Shown piece by piece: positions 9,715-20,003 of a stretch of 64,000 nt of DNA (the first letter of the stretch is position 1; every line of letters begins with the position of its first letter). The notes under the pieces were generated by a model. It worked only from the letters and a program-made list of their open reading frames with translations, did not search any database and had not been told where the DNA came from. Made by a program: the position numbers and the translations under genes. Source of the stretch: Argyresthia goedartella (lineage: Eukaryota > Arthropoda > Insecta > Lepidoptera > Argyresthiidae). The stretch is from assembly GCA_949825045.1 (NCBI GenBank), contig OX463810.1:37520201-37584200 (forward strand), given 5' to 3'.

Positions 9715-11455
9715 TTTTGGTCAACCCCTCCTCCACCTCCAAGACGAGTTCCTCCTCCAGCCGCATGGACAGCTCCTCGCCCTCAGAGGGCACCACTGCT
9801 GGTTCTGGCTCATCGCCTTCACCAAGCAGCATGGCCTCCCAGTGCGCGTGCTCGTCCTGCGGTTGAGCAGCAGAACTTTCCCCGACTGCATCGGGGCCTG
9901 TTTGCTGTCGCTCTGGAGTGGAACTCTGGGGCTTGGCTGTTCTTGATGAAACCCCAGTGATGACCAGCTTAGAGCTGGTCTGCGCTACCACCGGTGGTTC
10001 CTTCACAAATTTCCCACCGGGTCCCTGAAATTTGAGGTAGACCGAACCACTACCAAAAAGGAGCTGTCTGCCCTTTCCCAGCAGGGTCGGCACCACATCT
10101 TCAGGGACGTCTGTGATGAGAAACAGGTTGTCCTGCTGCTCATCCACTTTCTGGAGGAGCCATCGGTCAACCTGTGCCCACTTGTTCATAAAGTGGAGGA
10201 CTACGCCGACGTCGGGCGCAGACTTCCACTTGCCTCGTTCGTTGGGTATGAGCACCCCACATCGAACCCCGCGGACCATCTCCGATTGGCGTTTCACCAC
10301 CAACTGTACGTTGGATGGTGTAGACACACCGGAGACACACTCCCGCAGCCAGTTCAGGGAGTACTCGTCCTCCACGAACAGTTTAAGGTGGCCGTCCTCG
10401 TAACGAGGCTTGCCACCGAATTTGGGGTTTTCCTTGCTCGGATCCGCCAACGCTTCCCTCAAGATTTTGTTATCAATCTCGTTGACGATGAGCGTTGACA
10501 GATCCTGTGAAATATGACCAGTAGCGACGTCAGTTACGGCGATGTACTGGTCAGATTTCACCTTCTGAGCATAGGTGACCCCAGCTCTGCGCGCTTCCGT
10601 GCACTGCTTTTTAGGCTCCACTCGAGGAGAAATACTATCCTCTAGTCGAGCCCTCTTAGCAGCCGCGCGCTCGTTTTTGCCGGATCTCTTGGCAGATTTC
10701 AACTTCTTGTTAGAAGTTGGACCACCAGAGAACGCTACGGTAGGTTTAGCCCCGTTTGAGTCTAGGGTTGCCCCTTTGACACCACGGGAGCCGGTCACCT
10801 TACCCGCAGCTCCAGCTGTATTAACAGCGGGACCGCCATCGGTCGTCACCGTGGCAGATGGAACCCCATCTACGCCGGCAGCGGCCGATGTGGCAGCCAA
10901 ACGCTGTTTTTTCTTCCACCGACGATTCGCCTTACGCCCTGGTCCGGTTTGCACCGTATCTGGACGTTTAGTTGATGGGCCCTTCCCTTGCAAAGATTGC
11001 TTGGGTGGTTTACCCTTTCGACCAACCGTCGTCCAGGCGCTGGCGAAATGCTCGGCGATGTCTGTCGAATGGCTCCGCGCACCGGGTTGCCCCGTGGCCC
11101 TGCCTCTCGACTCACTTTCGGGCTTTTTGCAGCTAACCTCCACAGTGGAATCACTACCGGTTTGCACCGGTAGGTCACTGATGGTGGCAGTGCGCCCAGT
11201 TGAGGCTTGAGGATCTGCCGAGGCAGATTCTCGCACCTGTTTGGAGACGCTTGCGGTTTTCACCGCTGGAAGCGTTCCAGATGGGTTTTTTGACCTGACA
11301 CGATCCATGGCCAAATGTATAGAGATTCGTCTACTCGATTTCCCACCCTCCACGGAGCCCGCATAATTGGGAGCGCCTACTCGCTTGGAACAGCTTTCAG
11401 TCGCTAGGAGTACCGAGTAGATATAGGAGCATAGGGCTGGTACTTGGCGCGACAT
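9689..11455 (-). CDS. LINE ORF1 (gag-like, DUF4780-type nucleic-acid-binding protein)
   Basis: The open frame runs to 11488 from a TTG codon. The first ATG is at 11455 (588 residues) and a second good ATG at 11308 (539 residues, MDRVRSKNPSG) may be the true start. The first half is low-complexity and rich in Lys, Arg, Ser and Gly (GKGPSTKRP, KKLKSAKRSGKNERAAAKRA), fitting RNA binding. The second half (ITDVATGHISQ-like start, WLRECV, later VVLHFMNKWAQVDRW) resembles the DUF4780 region of insect retroelement ORF1s. That family match is from memory. The C-terminus is acidic (EEELVLEVEEGL). No CCHC zinc knuckle is seen, which is unusual against most R1 and Jockey ORF1s. It is intact and overlaps ORF2 by 26 bases. 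Confidence 0.85.
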   Translation of the reverse strand: MSRQVPALCSYIYSVLLATESCSKRVGAPNYAGSVEGGKSSRRISIHLAMDRVRSKNPSGTLPAVKTASVSKQVRESASADPQASTGRTATISDLPVQTGSDSTVEVSCKKPESESRGRATGQPGARSHSTDIAEHFASAWTTVGRKGKPPKQSLQGKGPSTKRPDTVQTGPGRKANRRWKKKQRLAATSAAAGVDGVPSATVTTDGGPAVNTAGAAGKVTGSRGVKGATLDSNGAKPTVAFSGGPTSNKKLKSAKRSGKNERAAAKRARLEDSISPRVEPKKQCTEARRAGVTYAQKVKSDQYIAVTDVATGHISQDLSTLIVNEIDNKILREALADPSKENPKFGGKPRYEDGHLKLFVEDEYSLNWLRECVSGVSTPSNVQLVVKRQSEMVRGVRCGVLIPNERGKWKSAPDVGVVLHFMNKWAQVDRWLLQKVDEQQDNLFLITDVPEDVVPTLLGKGRQLLFGSGSVYLKFQGPGGKFVKEPPVVAQTSSKLVITGVSSRTAKPQSSTPERQQTGPDAVGESSAAQPQDEHAHWEAMLLGEGDEPEPAVVPSEGEELSMRLEEELVLEVEEGLTKNGVPLPRL

Positions 11456-12009
11456 CGGGAGCTCGCTTCTGTGGACGATGGGAACCAAGGTGTCAGCGAC
11501 ATGGTCCCACCGCCGTAGTCACCGAAGCTTACCCCGTCAGCATGACCCATCCCTCCGCTATGACTGACGCCTTAGCGGACCCTACACCCCTAGCCGTGGC
11601 CCTCTGACGGGACACTTGGCCGTTACCCCAACCCGCGGCTACGGGCGAGGCTACCGTTTTGCCTGAAATCCAGGCCAAAGAGGGCGTGTTGCCTTACGAA
11701 GCTAAATCCACAGCAACGCTCGGCTCAACCCCCCAGGACCCCTTCATCCTGGCCTACGGTGGTCAACTGCGCAGACCACAAGACGCAGGTGAGTGTAGAT
11801 AGTCTGCCGGGTACACCCACTTTAACCGACAGAACCGGAGCTACTTTTAGCCATCGGCTAGTAAGAGGTCCGGGGACCAGTCACTAGCCGCTGTTACCAG
11901 GGTGCACCAGGAGGAAGCAGAAGTTATGCAGGCGGACGTATCCTTCTGCATCACTTCAGCACCCCCACACTAGGAGGTAGTCGCTCAGAACACCCTCATT
12001 TTTGGCCTT

Positions 12010-12423
12010 TTCACTATGTCTCAGAGGTTAACTTTAGTTATAGTAGAAAGTTCATTACATTACCTATCCATGCGTACCAAAGTATTTTTTTCTACGAAAT
12101 TCCAGGATGAAGTTATGAGACTTCCTTTTGGAAATGTCCACTAAAAGGCTAACTATTGGCCCCCCTACCCTACGCTATTTTGTTAAAAATATTTTCAAGA
12201 AGAGTTTACGAATACATAATATCCACATTTTGAACGCAATTCCACAATGAAATTCCACAAGGAGAAAATAAAACAATTTAGAGATTTTTTCGTAATCGAA
12301 TTCTATCGAGAAAATTTCATCCAATCGCGTAAAGGAAATAATAGCAAAATTTTTGTTTCTGGTCGAAAAAAGTGGTAAGTTCAAAAGTCAACCAACAAGT
12401 AAGTTCACCTAAAAAATGGGGGA
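12010..12423. other. Intergenic, no feature seen
   Basis: AT-rich sequence between the LOA-like element and the GC-rich repeats. It holds short open frames only. Confidence 0.4.
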
Positions 12424-12520
12424 ATGGAATGCGCGGCCCAATGTTGCCCGGCCCTCGAACGCTCGACCCCGGAATCGTGGCCGGACATTCCAGGCCGCGC
12501 ATTACTGGACCGGACACATA
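12424..12520. repeat. GC-rich palindromic repeat, copy 1
   Basis: GCGCGGCCCAATGTTGCCCGGCC and its partner GGCCGCGCATTACTGGACCGG form a near-palindrome around CTCGACCCCGGAATCGTGG. The block stands out sharply from the AT-rich sequence around it and shares words with 12823-13002. Confidence 0.65.
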
Positions 12521-12634
12521 GCATAACCTCAAAATTATTCATATTTGGTTAGTTTGAAATAAAAACAAACTCAATTTTGCCATTTGTTAAAAAAATAAAC
12601 ACTGAAGACTGAGTTTAAGTAGCATTATATATAT

Positions 12635-12725
12635 TGAGTCAAATTTGGCTAGAGTAGGTTATTGTGGCTAAATAAAATTGGGTTATAGGTTAGGTTGGAA
12701 CTTAGAAGAAGCAAAACCGAAGCGT
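12635..12725. repeat. Dispersed repeat, partner at 45650-45750 (inverted)
   Basis: AAATTTGGCTAGAGTAGG, GGGTTATAGGTTAGGTTGG and ACTTAGAAGAA recur in order on the opposite strand at about 45650-45750. The two copies are nearly identical and belong to an unidentified family. Confidence 0.7.
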
Positions 12726-12822
12726 ATGCAAATAAAAAAAAACATTTAATGATATGAATAGATTTTTTGAGATAGAGACACTATGAACACAGCCTATGCT
12801 CTGATGTAGCAGTTGTCGGGGG

Positions 12823-13002
12823 GCAGGAATGCACGGCCCAGTAATGCCCGGCCCCGGAATGCCCGACCCCGGAATCGTGGGATTTGGGACGCCAATTCCG
12901 GGGCCGGACATTCCAAGCCGCACATTACTGGGCCGGGCTTTCCGAGGCCGTGCACTGCCTGTTCGACCCCGGAATGCCCGGCCCCGGAATTGTGGGACGT
13001 CT
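12823..13002. repeat. GC-rich palindromic repeat, copy 2
   Basis: Repeats of CCCGGCCCCGGAATG and CCCGACCCCGGAATCGTGG on one side are mirrored by CCGGGGCCGGACATTCC and ACTGGGCCGGGCTTTCCGAG on the other. The result is a long imperfect inverted repeat about 200 bases upstream of the first ZAD gene's ATG. Confidence 0.65.
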
Positions 13003-13195
13003 CTCATTGGGTGGAAATACTGGCTTCTGATTGGTTTTAAGTAAGGAAACGTTTCTTTTCGTTCATTGCACAGTAAGTAACGAACGAACGTTTCCTATTC
13101 GTTCTTCGCACATGACCGACACAAGACTAAAATAAGCCACTGATTTTATCTGTTTGTTTTATGTGTCTACATATTTGCAAAGAATAAACAAAACT

Positions 13196-16100
13196 ATGAC
13201 CAGTAATAAATCAGAAGCTCCAGAAGTAGAAAATGTTTGCAGGGCTTGTTTGAGTTCTAAAGAGCCATTGAAAGATCTGTTCTCCCTATGTTCCTGCGAG
13301 GTTTTCCAGTACTGTACTTCCGTGGAGGTATTTTCTAAAGTTTATTTCTGCACATTATTGTAAATACACAAGGCGGGTTTGGGCTCTGGGTCAGAGTGTC
13401 GATAGTGGGGGCTTCCGCCCCCTTATCGACACTCTGACCGGAAGCAGTCACCAGGATGCCCCAAACCAAAAAAGGAAAAAAGCGGGGGCTTCCGCCCCCT
13501 TATCGATACTCTGACCAGTCTTCCCCTGACGCCCCCTTATCTACACTCCTACCGCGCTCTGACCTATCTGCCTATTTTCTTGCACAAGCATGTGTATTAT
13601 AATATTCCTAATGATCTGATCACAATACCTGCACTTTGTTTTTCAGATATCTGAAGCAGACCTACTTCCAAGAATGATTTGTCAAGCATGTCTTGAGCTT
13701 TTAAATCAAACATATCGTTTTAAACAAATTGTGATAAGGTCTAATGAGATATTACAACAACATTTTTCTATGGTAAAACATGAACCAGACATCAGTGAAA
13801 AGCTCATGCATCAAGATCATAATAGTGCTAAAGGAAATGAAGACTTATCTGAAATTGAAAATACCTCCTCTGAAGGGGACAAACCATTCCTCAGGTGATA
13901 TTTTATCTTTTAGATTAGTACTGGCTTTTAGACTGTTCTTAGTGAACCCTGATAAGCGTTGAAAATGACTTACAATCTCTGAAATCAATCATAAGTCTTG
14001 ACAAATAGTCAGATCACTAATTATGCCAATTGGCGGCCAGGATGTAGTTGGCGGCCGATTGAGGGACCTACTGCAGAAATATCATCATAATGACAATTCT
14101 CATGTTGTCCTATCAAAAAACATTGGATTTTTGGAAACTAGATTTCGGGTCAATTTAATTTGGCTGGTATGACTGATCAGGTGACCAGCGATCTCATTCA
14201 TTTGGATGCATGTGCTGCCTGAGTCTATATGTTCAATAGTTTCCAAAAATCTGATGTTTTTTTGGTAAGAAGCCATGAGAATTCTTATTATGTTAATGTC
14301 CCTCAAACAACCGCCAACTAGCTCCGGGCCGCCAACAGGCTTTATGACCTTATTTTCAAGTTGCTTTAGAAAGCTTTATGATCTTTAATAACATTAATTT
14401 CACCAGATGGTGTAGTAGATCAATATTGAGTGCTTTTTTCATTGTTGTGTGTGTTTGGTTTCAGAAAGAGAATACCTGTATCAAAGTTCAAACAAGATTC
14501 TACAGAAACTAAGGGAAAGAAACAGAAAGAACACCTAAAGTGTGTCAAATGTCATAAAGTGTTCCATAAATATGATAACTTGGAAGCCCACATGAGAGGT
14601 CATTTCGGAAAAAAGGTAGGCATTGAAAAAAAACAGATTACAAAACATAACTAAGTAACAGATGTCACTCGACAAAGCCAAAATAAGCCGACTGCCTCTT
14701 GAGATTCTGTCCTTAATATTCCTTTGCATTTACAAATTAAAACAGAAAATTGTATTCCAGCCAGACATACAATGCAAGGATTGCAACAAAGTGTTCAAGA
14801 GCACTCACTCACTGCACAGCCACCGGAGGGTCCACACCGGAGTGAGGAGGTACCAATGCCTTCGCTGTGGCCGGAGCTTTGCCTACCTGAACGTGCTGAA
14901 GAGTCACGAGCTGATCCATGCCGGCATCAAGAAGCATGAGTGCCATTTGTGCGATGCCAAGTTTGTGCAGCAAGGGAACTTGAAGGTGGGTGTCTTTACG
15001 ATGCATAACTATCATGTGTTCGAATTGAATTAAAAAAAATTGAAGACGACTGGGATTGGGAACAATATGCAGATACGACAACCACTGACACATAATGATC
15101 CTCATGCTCAACCCACGTTGACCCACTGCTGGGCATAGGTCTCTTATCTATAGCGCCAATCCTCACAGTCCCGTGCCAATCGCATCTAGCGATACACCAT
15201 TGATTAGATGATATCTTAAGACCATCGGTGGTCTGCCATGGACACTTTCACCAATTAATTTGCTATGGAAACTAGAAAGCCTAGTGAACCGAGGCGTTGT
15301 TGGTTGCAGGTGCACCTGGGCACGCACACAGGCGCGCGCTCGCATGCATGCGCGGTGTGCGGCAAGCGCTTCTCGCAGCGCGGCAACCTGCGCTCGCACC
15401 TCGCGCGCCACAGCGCCATCAAGACTGTGCCCTGCCAGATGTGCGACATGCGTTTCTATATCAAGGTTAACATACAAATAAATACTGGCACATACATTGC
15501 TTTTAACAAGCAACAGTGACGTCAGTAACATAAACATCCGAGACTTGTATCTTTCTTCCTTTCTTCGCCGCAGAGGTCGTCAGGAACTTTACTCTCTATG
15601 CCGCACCTACTAGTAAAGGTGCTATTCAGTACGTCATTCGTTCTGGTCTCGCGTTAAGCTTGCCATGCAGTCTTGGGGCCAGGTAAGGTCGACATGTAAA
15701 AGTGTGAACTGGCTCTTAGAGATGCGACCTTCTTGCGATCCACCGCTCGGCCTACGCATGGTCCTTGCGAACCACCGCTCGGCCTACGCATGGTCCTTCT
15801 TGAGATCCACCGCTCGGCCTACGCATGGTCCTTCTTGAGATCCACCGCTCGGCCTACGCATGGTCCTTCTTGAGATCCACCGCTGGGCCTACGCATGGTC
15901 CTCCTTGCGATCCACCGCTCGGTCCTTGGCTACCAATAAAAATTCGTCACCCCTTTCTTTGATTGTCGCTCTGGTTTCAGAATAACCCATAACAAAAACC
16001 ATTTACTGTTCCAGGGCGATCTGTACAAGCACATGAAGTCGCATTCTTCCGAAAAGCCCTACTCGTGCGAGTTCTGCGATAAAACGTTCAAAAGCAGCAG

Positions 16101-16353
16101 CTTCCTCTCGGTGCACATTAGAACGCATTCTGGCGAGCGGCCATTTGGCTGCGACCTCTGCCCGAAGAGGTTCAAAACGCGGAAGGATCTGAAAAACCAC
16201 AGAATGATTCACACGGGAGAGAAACCACACAAGTGTCAGATGTGCAGTCAGGCGTTCATTCAGAAGTGTGCCCTGAACCGGCACATGAAGGCGCACATTC
16301 GCGAGTGCACCCTGGCTGGAGACGGCGGCGGTGGGGTGTGTGGGGGGGGATAG
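13196..16353 (+). CDS. ZAD-C2H2 zinc-finger protein, six exons
   Basis: Exons by GT/AG sites and phase: 13196-13327, 13647-13894, 14465-14615, 14761-14985, 15310-15465, 16015-16353, giving 416 residues. Residues about 15-80 form a ZAD (zinc-finger-associated domain): VCRACLSS in exon 1 pairs with ICQACLELL in exon 2. A linker rich in Glu and Ser follows, then nine C2H2 fingers, the first with CVKCHKVF. Fingers four and six are split by introns and become complete only after splicing (GNLK joined to VHLGTH, FYIK joined to GDLYKH), which is strong support for the model. A short Gly-rich tail (GDGGGGVCGGG) ends the protein. ZAD-C2H2 proteins are nuclear DNA-binding factors that dimerise through the ZAD and are greatly expanded in insects; the target is unknown. 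The ATG at 13196 is the first in frame; an upstream TTG was ignored. A possible AATAAA is at 16763. Confidence 0.9.
13389..13548. repeat. Strong hairpins in intron 1 of the ZAD gene
   Basis: GGTCAGAGTGTCGATA (13389-13404) pairs with TATCGACACTCTGACC (13424-13439) around GGGGGCTTCCGCCCCC, giving a nearly perfect stem. A second, half-length copy (GGGGGCTTCCGCCCCCTTATCGATACTCTGACC) follows at 13483-13516, and a third fragment at about 13530-13548. Part of the same word appears at about 52172 (CCCCTTATCGACACTC). Confidence 0.75.
15105..15256. repeat. Lepidopteran dispersed repeat fragment
   Basis: The words CCCACTGCTGGGCATAGGTC and ACCATCGGTGGTCTGCCATGG are typical of a common lepidopteran repeat family, by recognition only. 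It lies in intron 4 of the ZAD gene. Confidence 0.45.
15481..15600 (-). mobile_element. SINE fragment in intron 5 of the ZAD gene
   Basis: GGCACATACATTGC and ACATAAACATCCGAGAC match the body of the minus-strand SINE at 862-1047. The tRNA-like head is lost. Confidence 0.5.
15731..15925. repeat. Minisatellite, about six units of 33-37 bp
   Basis: The unit GATCCACCGCTCGGCCTACG followed by CATGGTCCTTCTTGA repeats about six times. The second unit is shortened, the fifth has CTGGGCC, and the last is incomplete. It lies in intron 5 of the ZAD gene. Confidence 0.85.
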
Positions 16354-17130
16354 CGGCGGATGGGTACAAGAGAGATGCAAGCCTGGGCGAGAGAGAGCCA
16401 TGGCTAGTAGTAACACCTAACGATAACTACTTATACACACAAGGGTTGTTTTTAGTCCGTATACTACATGAGCTGATGCCCGCGCAATGTGTATGTGATA
16501 AGTCCAGTTTTTCCCCCTCTAACAAAAAAAAACTATAGAGAGAGAGAGGTGACAGCTGGATGGAGGAGAGGCCAAGAAACCTTGCGCGGGCTGCTTCATA
16601 CTTGCTTCTACTAAACAATGTTGATGATGGAATTACGCTGGTGTAACATTCTGTTAAATTGATGCTGTGTATTTCCAATTGACGTAATCGCTGTGGATTC
16701 GACGAAGTACAATCCGAAAAGGTTTTTCGATGTTGAATAGCTCAATGTCCCCGGATTGGCAAAATAAAATAACACAGTTTTCTGAATTTGTTTTTATTCT
16801 TCCCACCTCTCAATCAGTCTTCAGCTTCTCTTCACCCATGAATAGAAATGAACACAAACTACGTTCACTGCTAATAAGTAACTCACCGGATCTGTAAGTA
16901 GGTATATATATATATATATACATACAAATGGTCATTTATCTTGGATCCTATCATACTTCTTGATAATTATCAAGTTAATTATGGTTTATTATCACTACAA
17001 AGTGATAATTTACCATAATTAACATTGTAATTTCTAGCCGTGATGAGTTTTCTCACAGCGGTCTGCTGTGATAATAATTAAGTTGCTCGCTACAGAAAAA
17101 AATTAAGTCTTAAATTGCTCTGTGACTTCT
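16354..17130. other. 3' flank of the ZAD gene
   Basis: A likely polyadenylation signal is at 16763-16768. A (TA)n run lies at about 16906-16921. A near-perfect hairpin spans 16974-17023: GTTAATTATGGT then ATTATCACT against AGTGATAAT then ACCATAATTAAC. No gene is seen. Confidence 0.5.
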
Positions 17131-17277
17131 TTACATCTCTCAGAAACTATAATTAAGTACTTTTTTTCATAATATGATAATAATACCAAATGTTCTGTAA
17201 AAAATGAAATGAAATGACATGTGAAAGTGCCCTTGTGGCCTATTTACAGAATAAACGTTTTGAGTTTTGAGTTTGAG
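17131..17277 (+). mobile_element. 5'-truncated LINE 3' end, copy 1
   Basis: ACATCTCTCAGAAACTATAA through GTGGCCTATTTACAGAATAA, with a GTTTTGA-type tandem tail. The same segment recurs at 28303-28468 in the same orientation. It has the form of a short 3' end of a CR1/Jockey-type LINE. Confidence 0.6.
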
Positions 17278-17782
17278 TCTTGATCCTTCATGGACGTCTA
17301 AGTCGCGCAACGAATTAAGAGCGCTGTGCGACGTTGGCGGGAATTACTGCGCATATGTACAGGTATTGAAAAGTGACTACTGCGCATTCAAGGCCACCGC
17401 TCATAATAATGTCGCGCGACGTGTATGTGTTCTGGATCGACGTTATTCCGTTTCTCTTGTGGGTGGTTATGCGAATGTTCGTTCTCCTGTTTGTTTTTAC
17501 TATTATTTTGGACTTAAGTGGCTTCTTTCCTCCACTGACCTTCGCTTCGCGTACACCCTGGACATTTGTTTGTCATTACGAATGACCCCGCCTTTGTATT
17601 CGGTTCCATTAAATCTTGAGTTTAAAGTTTGCGAGTTTTGATATTCAGACGTTGATGGACTTTGCTGAGGGATTGTTTTCCATAAAAACAATATAAAACT
17701 AGATAATTAACATCTTAGATACGTTGGTAATAAAAACGATAAAGCGACAGAAATGATAGATACAGTCTTTGCAGAACATTTA

Positions 17783-18056
17783 CCTATACAGGGTGGAATT
17801 TTGTGACACCACCTGGGGGGCAAGTACTCTAAATAATGGAGGTAGCAAATTTCCCTCAAAGGAAACATTCCTTTATTTTTGAAAAGAAACAAAACTGCAT
17901 TCAAAGATTTTGAAAAATACGCTTGCCACAACCAGGAATCGAACCGGCTAAAATTGGAAAAAACATCACCTGTACTTTTATGGCGTCAATCGACAGGGTC
18001 AATCATAAGGATCACATCTCTCTAACAAACATAGTAAATTAAATGAAAGGAAACAT
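17783..18056. repeat. Dispersed repeat, inverted partner at 24601-24876
   Basis: About 275 bases running from ACAGGGTGGAATTTTGTGAC to GTAAATTAAATGAAAGGAAA. The reverse complement lies at 24601-24876 with few differences. The repeat holds a pol III B-box-like GGTTCGACTCC on one strand, so a SINE origin is possible, but no clear A box was found. Confidence 0.7.
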
Positions 18057-18743
18057 GAAATCTTAAAACTTATTTTATTATTAACCTAAAAACATGTAAA
18101 AGCTAACTAATTAGTTGTTCGAAATGGGCTCCCTCTCGTTGAATACATACATTAGAGAGAGAGGGGGCGCCACAGTCTAAGTTACGTCGGCTCTTGAATA
18201 ATTAATTGATAATTGTGTAAAAAACCGCATTAACTTCAAAACCAATACGTATCTATATATAAAACCAAGCGAAGAACCAGTGCCATTGTTATCAGTGCAA
18301 AGATATTAAAATCCAGGAAGATAAATGAGAAAATAACCAAGCTCAAGACTAAGGAATTATCTGATTTTAAGGAACAATATATCCACCGGTGCTCAAACAC
18401 AGCACTAAACTGAGGTTAGTCCAACTGATTTTGACTGACAAATAACTAAATAAATAGTGATTCCAAAATACACATTCCATTTTATCTAAACATAACCTAA
18501 AAACAGCAAAATCACGGATTGGGAACGAAGCTAGCGACATCTATCAACATACAACAGAATTACTACCTTAAACCTAATTGCCCCAGAAATCAACCATGTA
18601 TTGAAAAATTGAAATACTGCCACTAGTCGCTAGAGGGCGCCATAAAACCTATATTAAACAGTGCTACCCATCACTAGATGGCGCTGAACAACAACAACGG
18701 AACAATAACACAATAACTTCAAAATACTGATTAACGCATCACA

Positions 18744-19990
18744 ATGAGTTGCGTAGCCTGCAAGCAACACGTGAATATAGCTGAACGAATATCATGCTAC
18801 ACATGTAAAAACAACTTCCACTACAAATGCCTGAATATAACAGAAGACTTCTATGTGAAAAATAAACAAAACTATGACTACTCCTGGAAATGCCCGACTT
18901 GTAAACCAACAGACAGACGAAATAGAAACGAAAACACCCCGGTACGAAATGCCAACACGCCCAATAATATAAGCAACCCGGAAAACTATCCCTTGAACAC
19001 CGGCGGTGTCACCATGAGGAAAAAAAGCTCAACAGCAGATACAGATACCTCTTTGTTTAATAACACAAGCTTATTGGGAGATACTATCCGCCCAGAATCT
19101 CCAAAACAGAAAGACATTTCCCCAACGAAATAAGCCTTCAAAGTCTGAAAGAGATGTTTGATATGCAACTAAAAGAAAATAACCGGACCTTATTATCACA
19201 ATTGAAGTCTACTATTCAAATTGAAATAAACAAAGCAATATCAGAATTAAAGGCAGATATTTCACTTGAAACATCTAAATTAACTAAAGAAAACTGCCTA
19301 AGAAAACTAGATATTCAACTCTTAGCTACCAAAATAGACCAGTTAAATAAAGAAAACGAAAAACTATAACAGGAAATAGAAGACCTTATACACAAGTCCC
19401 CCGCCACCTTATCTATAAATTCCCAAATACCACCCGAAAACCACAGAAAGAAAATAGTACTCTACGGTCTAGACGAGTACTACAAAGAAGACGAAAATGA
19501 CCTGCACTGCCGAATAATTGATATTTTCAGAGACATAATGCATGTAGAGCTGACAGGCTACATAGAAGATACACATCGCATTGGAAAATTTACTAAATCT
19601 AACCGCCGACCACTCGTCATAGAGTTATTAAGCAAAAGAATGACAAAATACATCGTAGAGAATAGCCGTTGCTTTCAAGGAACACGACTGACTGTATCTG
19701 AATACCTGGACAAAAACGCGAGAGAACAACGAAAAAACATGCGACAAGAAATGTTAAACGCTCGAGAAAAAGGAAAACATGCAATAATACGCGACAATAA
19801 GCTGTATATAGATGGAAAGAAAATTGATATAAATACGACCCAAACACAACACAACGAACCTGACACCAATGTAGAGACAACAGATCAACAAAATAACATA
19901 AATAACAACTACAGGGGGAGAGCGGAGGATTCCCATCACAACAACTACTTCAATAACTCCCAAAACAGTTCCTTTCGAAGACAAAGATAA
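18744..19990 (+). pseudogene. LINE ORF1 with PHD finger, frameshifted and stopped
   Basis: The first part, 18744-19133, is a PHD-type zinc finger: CVACKQHV, CYTCKNNFHYKC and WKCPTCKP give the Cys4-His-Cys3 spacing. The frame then ends, but the protein clearly continues in another frame from about 19130 (QSLKEMFDMQL), so a one-base indel lies at about 19090-19130. A stop TAA at 19367-19369 interrupts the coiled-coil-like stretch. After it, the RNA-binding region continues (KKIVLYGLDEYYKEDEN, then EDTHRIGKF and AIIRDNKLYIDGKK), which resembles ORF1 RRM/C-terminal regions of other LINEs. PHD fingers are known in ORF1 of some Jockey/CR1-group elements. It is not a host chromatin gene, because ORF2 follows directly. 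Confidence 0.8.
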
Positions 19991-20003
19991 ATATTTTAAT
20001 GTA

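Larger units (their letters stand above)
6005..11996 (-). mobile_element. Full-length R1/LOA-type non-LTR retrotransposon
   Basis: A complete element of about 5.99 kb. It has a 5' UTR at the right end (about 11456-11996), ORF1 and ORF2 overlapping by 26 bases, and a short 3' UTR ending in a tandem tail (ACAATTGACAATTG on the minus strand, near 6005-6018). It is flanked by an exact 13-bp direct repeat, CATTTTTGGCCTT, at 5992-6004 and 11997-12009, which is the target-site duplication and fixes both ends. Endonuclease, reverse transcriptase and RNase H, together with an ORF1 lacking zinc knuckles, suggest the LOA clade of the R1 group. Clade placement is from motif order only. Confidence 0.9.

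Noticed and set aside
10575..11210. Plus-strand 211-residue open frame
   Set aside because: It is the antisense shadow of the LINE ORF1, low in complexity and without any domain.
9689..11488. Extended ORF1 start at 11488
   Set aside because: The codon there is TTG. The first ATG is at 11455 and a second at 11308, so the extra residues are not supported.
18744..19133. PHD-finger open frame as a host chromatin gene
   Set aside because: It runs on through a frameshift into ORF1 of the LINE, whose ORF2 follows directly.
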